IMG/VR virus record: IMGVR_UViG_3300027759_000002
Location: 62,001 to 126,000 of that record
Length of the DNA stretch: 64,000 nucleotides
Direction: 5' to 3' (one strand)
From: a virus
Positions 19,146 to 27,958 of this stretch are shown piece after piece. Position 1 is the stretch's first letter. Every line of letters starts with the position of its first letter. The notes beneath the pieces were generated by a model that was not told the DNA's origin, ran no database searches, and saw nothing but the letters and a program-made list of their open reading frames with translations. The position numbers and the translations under genes are program-made.

Positions 19146-19790
19146 ATGCCATTACAAAAAATTAATCCAACCAGTTTAGATATATCAAAAGATTTTTCTT
19201 TTGCGAATATCAACGTCACTGGAAGTTTGATAGTCAATACTGTTAATATTGGCCAAACAATTCTTTCAGGAACAGTTGCATCTAATGCAGCCTTTGACCG
19301 TGCCAATGCGGCTTATAATGCAGCTAACACAGCAACAGATACTTGGGTAAGAGGTCAGGCTAATAATGCATTTTCTGCGGCAAATTCTGGTGCAACTTTT
19401 GCCAATGCGGCTTTTGCTAGGGCCAACGCAGCCTATGCACAAGCAAATACTGGTGGTAGTGGTGGCACTACCGCAGCTTATGTGAAAACATATTATTGGA
19501 AAGGTGCATTAACGGAAAACGTTGGCACACTAAGACACTATATACCTCTTGTAACAGCAAACGTAACATCAATTACTTCCTATTTGGCTTCTCCAGGTTT
19601 AACACAAAGTACAGTTGTTGTTAAAAAGAACGGTACTGTTATAAACACAATAAGATTTGCGGCTGCTGGAACATCAAACACACAAACTGGTTTATCAATT
19701 CCAGTAACTTCATCAGACTACTTAACAGTTGATATTACACAAAGTAGCAGTGGTTCAGATTTATACATTAACTTCATATATCAAGGATAA
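19146..19790 (+). CDS. Short tail fibre with few ANGAF repeats and beta C-terminus
   Basis: 214 residues. N-terminus MPLQKINPTSLDISKDFSF, then only three or four AN-type repeats (residues ~40-105). A C-terminal beta domain (YYWKGALTENVGTLRHYIPL…SDYLTVDITQSSSGSDLYINFIY) corresponds to that of 9379-10266 (…TDYLTLDVNGASATDLFVRIKY). It heads a second copy of the fibre/small protein/400-aa/400-aa arrangement. Confidence 0.7.
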   Translation: MPLQKINPTSLDISKDFSFANINVTGSLIVNTVNIGQTILSGTVASNAAFDRANAAYNAANTATDTWVRGQANNAFSAANSGATFANAAFARANAAYAQANTGGSGGTTAAYVKTYYWKGALTENVGTLRHYIPLVTANVTSITSYLASPGLTQSTVVVKKNGTVINTIRFAAAGTSNTQTGLSIPVTSSDYLTVDITQSSSGSDLYINFIYQG

Positions 19791-19793
19791 GTT

Positions 19794-20078
19794 ATGAGAT
19801 TCGAAGAAATACAAAACATCTTTCAAACTCCATGGTTGGCACCGTGGCAACATGATTATTATGCAGCAACATTTTTGGAACCAAAAACAGGCCAAGAATT
19901 CTTAGACTATGCATATAGTAAGATTGAAAATCTTTCAGGCATTTGGTATGAAGTGGCTGGTCCAATGGCATATTTTGTTGTGGTCAAAGGCACTGTAATA
20001 CCAGAAGATTTTGCTTATGCATTAGCGCAGGTTGATGATGCGCCGGAACAACCTGCACCGGAAGAAGGAACAGAATAA
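19794..20078 (+). CDS. Small acidic fibre-cassette protein
   Basis: 94 residues beginning MRFEEIQNIFQTPWLAPWQH and ending in an acidic Pro-rich tail (DDAPEQPAPEEGTE). Positional equivalent of 10277-10591. Coupled to the next gene by TAATG. Function unknown; a fibre-assembly accessory is possible. Confidence 0.6.
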   Translation: MRFEEIQNIFQTPWLAPWQHDYYAATFLEPKTGQEFLDYAYSKIENLSGIWYEVAGPMAYFVVVKGTVIPEDFAYALAQVDDAPEQPAPEEGTE

Positions 20079-21328
20079 TGTATATTAAATTAAACTTTAC
20101 CTCAGACAAATATTTAAATCATATATTTCGTATAGTTAACGAAGTTATCAATACACCTGCAATTGCTAACGTTGCGTCTTTACAAAGTACTGCAACATCG
20201 GGCAATTGGTGGGCAACTTTGTTAACTGGTCTTGATGCAAATACGAGTGAAATTATTAGAACAGGCACTGGTACTACAGGACTAACATCAAACACAGTTT
20301 CACGATATGCTAAAAATGGAGGTGGTACAAGTTATGCGGACGAACATGCATGGACACTTGAGTTCTCCAATTATGATGATAACACTAAAAAATATTATAT
20401 TCAACATGTTAATGCTTCTGAAGGTGGTTACACATCAACTGTTAGGACAGCCAATGGATTGTCTAGTGGAACATTATCAAGTTTAACAAGTCAAGCGATT
20501 TCACAATCTGGTACCATAAACACCACTCCAGGCACAGCACCCACATTCAATAATTCAGTAAATTCAGGATCATCAGGATCTGCTGGTAGTAGCACTAGTG
20601 GTTTTTTAAATGTAAGATGTTTCACTATGTATCTAAGTGATAATGCTCTTGTCTGGTGTGCCACAAATGGCAACACATATAACGTTGGATTTGGAAACAC
20701 TTATTCTGCCAGTACATCATATATTGGTCCATTCATTTATAGTCAATACAACAGATTTGATTACACAAATACCAATGCAACATTTATAACTCCATTGATG
20801 TTTACAAATTATAATAGAGGTGTAGGTATTGGGTTTGGTGGTGTAGCTGATTGGAATAGAATAGAAAATACTCAGTATAATACTACCAGTAATTCACATG
20901 CATTTAGAGTGTTCAACTTATATAACGCTTATCCATCAACAACTCCTAGTTGGCCAATGGTGTTGCAACCGTATGTCAGCTGGGGCGTAGGTTCTAGATA
21001 CTCACAAGATTCCGCTCTAACAGCCGCAGCAACCGGTGGTGGCACCGTTTCTAATCCAACATACGGTGCAGTTGTTTTCACAACAACAGCTACACGTTAT
21101 CCTAGCGCAGATTTAAAAACACAAACATATGGCATGTTACCAATTTCATGGAGAAATTCATACTATTATAATGCTGGTGGTGATGCCGGAACACAAGGTG
21201 GTTGGTATTTATTTAATGGCGATTATTATCCAGGAGATGAATTTTCATATGGTGGAAAAACATACAAAATTTTGCCGACTTGGACTGGATATACAGACCG
21301 TGTTGGTATAGCAATTCCAAAGGAATAA
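20078..21328 (+). CDS. ~400-aa tail protein family, member 3
   Basis: 416 residues beginning MYIKLNFTSDKYLNHIFRIV. It is clearly related to the next protein: both end with a module reading YGM/FGLMP…(W)R/E-N-YYxNxGG…QxGxYxFNGxYxPGDxF(S/T)Y…Y(K/M)I…GYxxRVG(I/F)A(I/V)PxE. Ser/Thr/Asn-rich middle. Likely a tail or fibre structural protein. Confidence 0.65.
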   Translation: MYIKLNFTSDKYLNHIFRIVNEVINTPAIANVASLQSTATSGNWWATLLTGLDANTSEIIRTGTGTTGLTSNTVSRYAKNGGGTSYADEHAWTLEFSNYDDNTKKYYIQHVNASEGGYTSTVRTANGLSSGTLSSLTSQAISQSGTINTTPGTAPTFNNSVNSGSSGSAGSSTSGFLNVRCFTMYLSDNALVWCATNGNTYNVGFGNTYSASTSYIGPFIYSQYNRFDYTNTNATFITPLMFTNYNRGVGIGFGGVADWNRIENTQYNTTSNSHAFRVFNLYNAYPSTTPSWPMVLQPYVSWGVGSRYSQDSALTAAATGGGTVSNPTYGAVVFTTTATRYPSADLKTQTYGMLPISWRNSYYYNAGGDAGTQGGWYLFNGDYYPGDEFSYGGKTYKILPTWTGYTDRVGIAIPKE

Positions 21329-21330
21329 TC

Positions 21331-22551
21331 ATGTTTATTAAATTAAGTTTTACAACAAATACTAGAGTTACAATTCCATTAAGGATGTTAGCTGATATCA
21401 TTAATACTAGTTCTATTACAAGTGTAAGTACATTACAAAGTAGATTTACTTCTGCTAGTTATTCGGCTCCAATATATGCAAACTTTGATGCAACAAACAG
21501 CACAATTATTAGAACTGTTAATCCAGCAAATACAATTTCTCATATAATGTCCGGTGAAATGGGTTCTAATTACATAACATTAACATTAGAACAACCGGTA
21601 TATGATGCATCTTCTAGTAAAATTTATACACAAATTAGGTCTACTTCGGGAGCAACCCCATATTTTGATATTGGTACTGCAATTTCAGGTGGAACTATAA
21701 CGGCTTCGGGAATGCCGGTAACATTTCCTGAAGCTGGCAACGGTAACGCATCAGGTACAACATTGACATTAGGTGGAAACAATTATGGTTCTAGCGCTGT
21801 TTGTTTGTCGGGATCCAATGGTTTTGATAACATTAGAACATTTTGGGCTTATGTAACAGATAAATGTTTCTTTTGGGCTGTTACTAACAATAATAGTTAT
21901 AATGCTGGTTGGGGTTCGACATATTCAAACTCAACACTTCAAGGCGGGCCGTTTTTCCAAACACAATACACTCGTTATGATTATCACAACCTTGACAGTA
22001 ACGGAATTTATCCAGTAATATATACAAACCAAAGAGGTACAGGTATTGGATATGGAACAACAAATGATTTAACTACTGTTCAAAATTTAAATTATGTCAC
22101 CACGAGCATTTTGACACCTTTGCGAGCTCACAGTATGGTGTCAGCGTTACCACAAGTTGGTACATCATGGCCAAAAATTTATAATCAACAGGTTCATATG
22201 ACTATGGCAGGTAGAAGTTCAAGTCATTATGCCTTGAATGCTGGCCAAACTCTCGGAACGGTAACTACTGCTACAGCAGCGACATACGCAGGTGCCATCA
22301 ACACCACGGCAAGTTATCGTTTTCCAAGTGCCAATTTGGGAGGAACAGGTTTTGGTTTAATGCCATTTGGTTGGGAAGCAAATTATTATGGCAATCACGG
22401 CGGTAATGCTAGTGACCAAAATGGTGTATACATCTTCAATGGTGAGTATACACCTGGAGATACATTCACATATAACAATAAAATTTATATGATTTGGCCT
22501 ATGTATAGTGGTTACAGTAATCGTGTAGGTTTTGCGGTTCCAATGGAATAA
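21331..22551 (+). CDS. ~400-aa tail protein family, member 4
   Basis: 406 residues from the ATG 2 nt after the previous stop; an upstream in-frame ATG would overlap the preceding gene and was rejected. It is a tandem paralogue of 20078-21328 (MFIKLSFTTNTRVTIPLRML opening, …GYSNRVGFAVPME end). Same inferred structural role. Confidence 0.65.
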   Translation: MFIKLSFTTNTRVTIPLRMLADIINTSSITSVSTLQSRFTSASYSAPIYANFDATNSTIIRTVNPANTISHIMSGEMGSNYITLTLEQPVYDASSSKIYTQIRSTSGATPYFDIGTAISGGTITASGMPVTFPEAGNGNASGTTLTLGGNNYGSSAVCLSGSNGFDNIRTFWAYVTDKCFFWAVTNNNSYNAGWGSTYSNSTLQGGPFFQTQYTRYDYHNLDSNGIYPVIYTNQRGTGIGYGTTNDLTTVQNLNYVTTSILTPLRAHSMVSALPQVGTSWPKIYNQQVHMTMAGRSSSHYALNAGQTLGTVTTATAATYAGAINTTASYRFPSANLGGTGFGLMPFGWEANYYGNHGGNASDQNGVYIFNGEYTPGDTFTYNNKIYMIWPMYSGYSNRVGFAVPME

Positions 22552-22553
22552 CA

Positions 22554-22922
22554 ATGGCACAACCCAAGATAAAAATTGCATGTGTTGCAAATCTCTATAC
22601 TAGAGAAATGAAATTTGAAAAGGTAGGCGACACTGAATTGGGTCACAAACATCCTTTCAATCACATTACATTTTTATCTTCAGGTAAATTAAAAGTAGAA
22701 ACTGAACTTGGTATATCCGAATTTACTGCACCACAAATGATTTTTATTCATAAAGATTATATGCATGAATTAACTGCGTTAGAAGATAATACCATGGCCT
22801 ATTGCATACACGCACTAAGAAACGGTGATGGTGTGGATGATATCATTGACGAAGATATGATTCCAAAAGGCATAAATGTTCCAGAAATTTTTGATATTGC
22901 CAAACTGGTTGTTACGGGATAA
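22554..22922 (+). CDS. Cupin-fold protein, copy 2
   Basis: 122 residues with cupin motif 1 GHKHPFNHITFLSSGKLKVE and motif 2 HKDYMHELTALEDNTMAYCIHALRN. Paralogous to 6702-7079. It begins 2 nt after the preceding tail gene and ends 2 nt before the next, so it is translated as part of the fibre operon. Substrate unknown. Confidence 0.7.
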   Translation: MAQPKIKIACVANLYTREMKFEKVGDTELGHKHPFNHITFLSSGKLKVETELGISEFTAPQMIFIHKDYMHELTALEDNTMAYCIHALRNGDGVDDIIDEDMIPKGINVPEIFDIAKLVVTG

Positions 22923-22924
22923 TC

Positions 22925-25219
22925 ATGGCAAATCAATTAGCCTCATATAATTTTCCAGACACATATTCTACCCTAGTCAGCGACTTCGTTGGCACGGTAA
23001 AATATGTTGCTAGCACAGGAAGTAATTCAAATGATGGAAGTTCAGTATCAACTCCATATTTGACTATTGATTATGCATACAGTCAGACAAGTGCTACCGC
23101 AAACGTGATGTTTGTTGTGCTGCAAGGCACATATACAATGACGGCTTTATCTGTATCAGGTAGCAATTCAGGTGTATTACGAGATGGTGGAAATAAAAGA
23201 GTTTTTGTTTGTTGTCCAGGTAGAACAATCATTCAATGGACTGCCAGTACGGCTGACCGTGATTGCTCGATGGCACAATTTACTAATGCCGGTAGTGCGG
23301 TTTATGGTGCCATTCTAAAAAGAAATAATAACGGCAGAACAACAAGTTACACAGTAGCATATTTCAGAAGTTATGATGGTGCATTAAAAGGTAACTTCTA
23401 TAATTGTGTATTCTCAGAAACAAACGCAAATAATGCTTGGACTTACCAATACGACAACTATGGTGCGGCAAACTTTGCAATAAGAAACTGTACATTTTAT
23501 AACGGCGCCGCAGCCGGAGCTAGTTATAGCGGTGGCACCGGCGCTTTAACAATTGATTCTGTCTTTAATACCACATGTGCGACTGTTGGGACAGAAACCA
23601 GCGTTTTAAAATCACAAACAGTTAATGCAACTACGTATGTAACAACAGGTGTATCTACTGCTGGTGTATATTCCGGTACATATTCATGGAGTGCAACCAC
23701 AACATTTGACGCAGTTATAGTAACCGGAACAACAGGTTCACCAACTGTAATAAGGTCAGGATCATACACATACTATAAATTCGCAAATTCAGGTGGCATA
23801 ACTTTTGGTAATTCTGGCGCACCTATTGAGGTTCTAACAGTTGCTGGTGGCGGTGGTGGTGTTGGTGCTTATGGCGGTAATGCTGTCCCTTCAGGTGGTG
23901 GAGGTGCAGGTGGTGTAAATTATCATCCGTCATTTTCAATATCTGCGGCCACATATGCAATTACAGTTGGTGCAGGTGGTGCCAAAGTGGCCACAGCAGG
24001 TTCCGCAATAACTGGTGGAACAGGTAGTGATTCTATCTTTGGTGCTAATACTATTATTGCAAAAGGTGGCGGAGGTGGTGGTTGGTACACAACAGGTGGC
24101 ACGGGTGGTTCTGGCGGTGGCGGTGGTTACAATGGTGCTGCTGGTGGTAGCACTAATCAATCCAGTTCCGGTGTAAACCCAGCAGGCAGTATATATTATG
24201 GAACTGCTGGTGGCACAGGTGCTACCATCAGTACAGGTTCTGGTGGCGGTGGCGGTGCAGGTGGCGCAGGTATTGCGGCATCAGGTACATCAGGAAGTGC
24301 TGGCGGTGTTGGTGCAAGTAACAATTCAACATTATTGGCGGTAGTAAGTGCTGGTGAATTATCAGGCGGAGTAAGATACATTGCTGGCGGTGGTGGCGGT
24401 GGTGGTTCATATGCTAATGGTGGAACTGGTGGCGCTGGCGGCCTAGGTGGCGGTGGTATAGGTGGATACAATGGCGCTAACGCTGGTGCAGGTGTTGTTA
24501 ATACAGGTGGCGGTGGTGGTGGTTCACCAAACACATACTTGGGTGGTGATGGTGGTTCTGGTATTGTTATTCTTAAAGTTTATACTGGTATACCAACAGA
24601 CCCCGGATTATATTTGAGTGATTCATCTGGTAGTATCAACTCAGGCAATTCAATAACAGCTACACTAAGAACATCCGGTATTGCAAATAGTGTAACAGTT
24701 CCTTACACCATTAGTGGTGTAACGTCTGCACAAATTAATGGTGGTTCATTGACTGGTAATTTTACAATAACCAGTAATACCGGCACACTAACAATAAACA
24801 CCAATCCAAATATTGTTTCGGCCAATTTGGTTATTTCTGCAAATGGATATACAACAAATACCTTAATATCATACGCTGTATCAATAATTACAGAAACTAT
24901 ATTGATTGGGACTACATCAAATACGGCCAACTATACTAATCCAATTGCAGGACAAATGAATGTGATTCAAAGTCTTGTTACTTCAAACATAGTTTCTGAT
25001 GCAAATATATACACAGTTTCTGGCCAGATGAATATCAATCAAAGTGTAGTCACCTCAAATATAGTTTCTGATGCAAATCTGTTATTGGTAGCTACCAATG
25101 GTATGCAAAACGCCGCAAGCAAATCATATACGACAATGACAAACAGTTTTAATGGCAGAATAGACTCTGATATTATCAAAGTCTTCGGAGAAATCGCACA
25201 AAGAGAATATTGGATGTAA
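22925..25219 (+). CDS. Chimeric tail protein: beta-helix plus Gly-rich region
   Basis: 764 residues. Residues ~1-265 are paralogous to the N-terminus of 13149-16727 (YVASTGSNSNDGSSVSTPYLT, YGAILKRNN.GRTTSYTV, VNATTYVTTGV.T.GVYSGTY). A polyglycine region (~300-555) follows, ending GGSGIVILKVYTG, then Ig-like strands and two copies of SLVTSNIVSDAN/SVVTSNIVSDAN. It lacks the LamG domain of its larger paralogue. Probable tailspike/adhesin; no active site can be assigned. Confidence 0.7.
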   Translation: MANQLASYNFPDTYSTLVSDFVGTVKYVASTGSNSNDGSSVSTPYLTIDYAYSQTSATANVMFVVLQGTYTMTALSVSGSNSGVLRDGGNKRVFVCCPGRTIIQWTASTADRDCSMAQFTNAGSAVYGAILKRNNNGRTTSYTVAYFRSYDGALKGNFYNCVFSETNANNAWTYQYDNYGAANFAIRNCTFYNGAAAGASYSGGTGALTIDSVFNTTCATVGTETSVLKSQTVNATTYVTTGVSTAGVYSGTYSWSATTTFDAVIVTGTTGSPTVIRSGSYTYYKFANSGGITFGNSGAPIEVLTVAGGGGGVGAYGGNAVPSGGGGAGGVNYHPSFSISAATYAITVGAGGAKVATAGSAITGGTGSDSIFGANTIIAKGGGGGGWYTTGGTGGSGGGGGYNGAAGGSTNQSSSGVNPAGSIYYGTAGGTGATISTGSGGGGGAGGAGIAASGTSGSAGGVGASNNSTLLAVVSAGELSGGVRYIAGGGGGGGSYANGGTGGAGGLGGGGIGGYNGANAGAGVVNTGGGGGGSPNTYLGGDGGSGIVILKVYTGIPTDPGLYLSDSSGSINSGNSITATLRTSGIANSVTVPYTISGVTSAQINGGSLTGNFTITSNTGTLTINTNPNIVSANLVISANGYTTNTLISYAVSIITETILIGTTSNTANYTNPIAGQMNVIQSLVTSNIVSDANIYTVSGQMNINQSVVTSNIVSDANLLLVATNGMQNAASKSYTTMTNSFNGRIDSDIIKVFGEIAQREYWM

Positions 25220-25238
25220 TTTGGGTGGAAACCTGAAG

Positions 25239-25246
25239 CATAAATA
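25239..25246 (+). promoter_or_regulatory. Late promoter motif CATAAATA
   Basis: CATAAATA lies 18 nt upstream of gp13. It separates the fibre locus from the head-neck-tail assembly module. Confidence 0.55.
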
Positions 25247-25264
25247 TCCTTATAGGGGGATATA

Positions 25265-26041
25265 ATGGCAAAAACTATCACAACAAGAACGGCATTCAAA
25301 GATTATTGCCTGCGTAGACTAGGGTTTCCAGTAATCGAAATCAACGTTGATGACGACCAGGTAGAAGACCGTATTGATGATGCACTTCAATATTGGCAAG
25401 ACTATCATTTTGATGGTCTGCAAAAAGTCTATTACATAAAAAAAATAGACCAAACAGATATCAACAATAGATACTTGAACATTTCTCAGGCCAAAGATTC
25501 ATCAAACAACGTACTACAAATTGCTGGTATCACCAGAATATTTCCCGTTTCTGATTCACAATCACAGGTCAATATGTTTGACTTGAGATACCAACTACGT
25601 CTGAATGAGTTGTATGACTTCACCTCTGCATCCTACATCAACTACACCATGACACTACAACATCTGCGTATGTTGGAACAACTGTTCTCTGGTGAAGTTC
25701 CTATTAGGTTCCAAAGACACATGCAAAGACTATACATTGACTGGGGTTGGGGCCACGGAGAAGCACCAGTTGGTACAACTGTTATTGCCGAATGTTATGC
25801 AGTGATTGATCCTGATGTGTACACACAGGCATGGAATGACCGTTGGTTAAAAGAATATGCAACAGCACTTATCAAACGTTCTTGGGGTAACAACCTTAAA
25901 AAGTTCGAAGGCATTCAATTGCCAGGTGGCGTCAAGTTAAATGGTGACAAAATCTATAGTGAAGCCAAAGAAGAAATTGATGCACTACACGCAGAAATTG
26001 GCGACAAGTACGGTGCACCACTAGAAATGTTCATGAACTAA
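25265..26041 (+). CDS. gp13: Neck protein gp13
   Basis: 258 residues beginning with FKDYCLRRLGFPVIEINVDDDQVEDRIDDALQYW-type sequence that I recognise as T4-like gp13. In T4, gp13 and gp14 form the neck that closes the filled head for tail attachment. The acidic IDDALQYWQDYHFDG block and the C-terminal GGVKLNGDKIYSEAKEEID block are typical. SD GGGGG lies 6 nt upstream. Followed immediately by gp14 and gp15, the standard order. Confidence 0.9.
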   Translation: MAKTITTRTAFKDYCLRRLGFPVIEINVDDDQVEDRIDDALQYWQDYHFDGLQKVYYIKKIDQTDINNRYLNISQAKDSSNNVLQIAGITRIFPVSDSQSQVNMFDLRYQLRLNELYDFTSASYINYTMTLQHLRMLEQLFSGEVPIRFQRHMQRLYIDWGWGHGEAPVGTTVIAECYAVIDPDVYTQAWNDRWLKEYATALIKRSWGNNLKKFEGIQLPGGVKLNGDKIYSEAKEEIDALHAEIGDKYGAPLEMFMN

Positions 26042-26042
26042 T

Positions 26043-26924
26043 ATGGCAACCTCGGTTTATTTCAATAACTATAACTCTCTTGCTGAGCAAAGGGTAGTTG
26101 AAGACTTGATTGTTGAGTCAATCAAGATTATGGGTTTTGATGCCTACTATTTACCTATTGAAAATGAAACCGATAGAGACATTTTATACGGTGAAGATCC
26201 AATTAAAAGATTCAGTGCGGCCTTTCCAATTGAATTCTACCTGTCAAGTTCTATGGAATATGGTGGTGAAAAAGAATTCTTTTCTAAATTTGGCCTTGAA
26301 ATTAAGAACACTGTCAACATCATATTATCAAAACGTTCTTTCTCTCAACGTGTACCGCAAGATATATTCACAAGACCAAGAGAAGGTGATTTGATTTATG
26401 TACCGTTCTTAAATGGTACTGGTGAGTTGTTTGAAATTAAATTTACAAACCAAACAAAAGACTTCTTCATGTTGGGACGTAAGATACCATTCTTCTATGA
26501 ATTGGAACTAGAGAAATTCAAGTACTCACAAGAAGTTATCGACACTGGTGTGGAAGACATTGATGATGTAATGATTCAATCAAGTTACACACTAGACTTG
26601 ACTACTGGTACTGGTACTGGAACATATGAAGCTAGAGAAGTTGTATTTCAGTCTACAGATAATACACAAGCAAATGCATGGGTTGTGGCTTTAGTACAAG
26701 AATGGATCAAACCAGATGACTCACTAAAGGTCACAAATATTGCAGGCGAATTCCGTGACAACGTTGCAATCATTGGTGCAACAAGTAATGCAAGATACTA
26801 TTTGGCATCTTATGATCCATTAAAAGATAGTACAAAAAATGAAAGTTATGACAATTCTTACTTCTTTGATACTGCCAATAATATTATTGACTTCACCGAA
26901 ACCAATCCGTTTGGAAAAATTTAA
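26043..26924 (+). CDS. gp14: Neck protein gp14
   Basis: 293 residues. N-terminus with RVVEDLIVESIKIMGFDAYYLP and FPIEFYLSSSMEYGGEKEFFSKFGLE is diagnostic of T4-like gp14, the head-completion/neck partner of gp13. Starts 1 nt after gp13's stop and overlaps gp15's start (TAATG). Confidence 0.9.
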   Translation: MATSVYFNNYNSLAEQRVVEDLIVESIKIMGFDAYYLPIENETDRDILYGEDPIKRFSAAFPIEFYLSSSMEYGGEKEFFSKFGLEIKNTVNIILSKRSFSQRVPQDIFTRPREGDLIYVPFLNGTGELFEIKFTNQTKDFFMLGRKIPFFYELELEKFKYSQEVIDTGVEDIDDVMIQSSYTLDLTTGTGTGTYEAREVVFQSTDNTQANAWVVALVQEWIKPDDSLKVTNIAGEFRDNVAIIGATSNARYYLASYDPLKDSTKNESYDNSYFFDTANNIIDFTETNPFGKI

Positions 26925-27940
26925 TGTCAACATATAATCGTGTCATAAGAAAACTGGTTGTAGGATTTGGTAATCTATTTGATAGCATTACTTTGTATAG
27001 ATTTAAACCAGACAATACCGAATCAGAAAGATTTATTGTTCCTATTGCGTATGCAAGTAAAGAACGTTATGTCATGCGCCTTGAGGAAGATTTAAACCTA
27101 GATAAAAAAGTTCAATTGACTTTACCACGTATGTCATTTGAGATGGCCGGATTATCATACGATTCAAGTAGAAAACAAAACACAAACATTAAAAACTTTT
27201 CGGGAACTCCACCCACAGGAATACTTTCGCAATACAATCCAGTACCATACAATTTTGATTTTAATCTTTACATCTATGTACGTAACATAGAAGATGGTAC
27301 ACAAATCATTGAACACATTTTACCATTCTTCACACCAGATTATACGATTAAATTAAACCTTATTCCTGAGATGGGAATTATCAAAGAAGTTCCTGTTATT
27401 TTAAACTCCACACAACATGAAATTACTTATGAGGGTGGTAGAGATAATGAAACTAGAATGATTGTTTGGACATTAAACTTTACAGTCAAAGGTTTTATAT
27501 TCGGTAAGGTTACAGAGACTAGTGTTATCAATCGTGCCTTTGTTTCTGTATACAACCTAGTGTCACAAGAAGAAGTAATTGAATTTTACATGAACTTAGA
27601 TTCCGGTTACGGAACATATAAAGTGGGTGAAAAAGTATATCAAGGTTACACCTCAGATGATGCAACAGCAACAGGCATGGTTGTTCAATTTACAGATAAT
27701 GTATTGAGACTAAAAGAACTAACAGGAAACTTCGTGTCAGACAAACCTATATACGGAATTAACACATTGGCAAATTATAACTTTACATCATACAACTTGA
27801 ACCCATTGAAATTCGTTGAAGTCGATTCGATTGGTAGAGTTAGTACAGATATTGACTATATGTCAGTTGATAAAGAAGACGCTAAGGCTGATAACACATT
27901 GGCTGAAGTTACTACAATCAATAAAGCTGCAAATCAGTAA
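26924..27940 (+). CDS. gp15: Proximal tail sheath stabiliser gp15
   Basis: 338 residues with LPRMSFEMAGLSYDSSRKQN and the VPYNFDFNLYIYVRNIEDGTQIIEHILPFFTPDYT block typical of T4-like gp15. That protein caps the completed sheath and joins tail to neck. Order gp13-gp14-gp15 is conserved. The C-terminal ~50 residues are acidic and low in order. Confidence 0.9.
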   Translation: MSTYNRVIRKLVVGFGNLFDSITLYRFKPDNTESERFIVPIAYASKERYVMRLEEDLNLDKKVQLTLPRMSFEMAGLSYDSSRKQNTNIKNFSGTPPTGILSQYNPVPYNFDFNLYIYVRNIEDGTQIIEHILPFFTPDYTIKLNLIPEMGIIKEVPVILNSTQHEITYEGGRDNETRMIVWTLNFTVKGFIFGKVTETSVINRAFVSVYNLVSQEEVIEFYMNLDSGYGTYKVGEKVYQGYTSDDATATGMVVQFTDNVLRLKELTGNFVSDKPIYGINTLANYNFTSYNLNPLKFVEVDSIGRVSTDIDYMSVDKEDAKADNTLAEVTTINKAANQ

Positions 27941-27958
27941 ACAAAACGAGAGAAATAA

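Noticed and set aside
2310-24534. Pro-rich open frames on the minus strand opposite Gly-rich genes (e.g. 2310-2594, 2934-3158, 14081-14386, 24196-24534)
   Set aside because: They are complements of GGN repeats (GGN read backwards gives Pro/Ala codons), lack SD sites and overlap well-supported genes.
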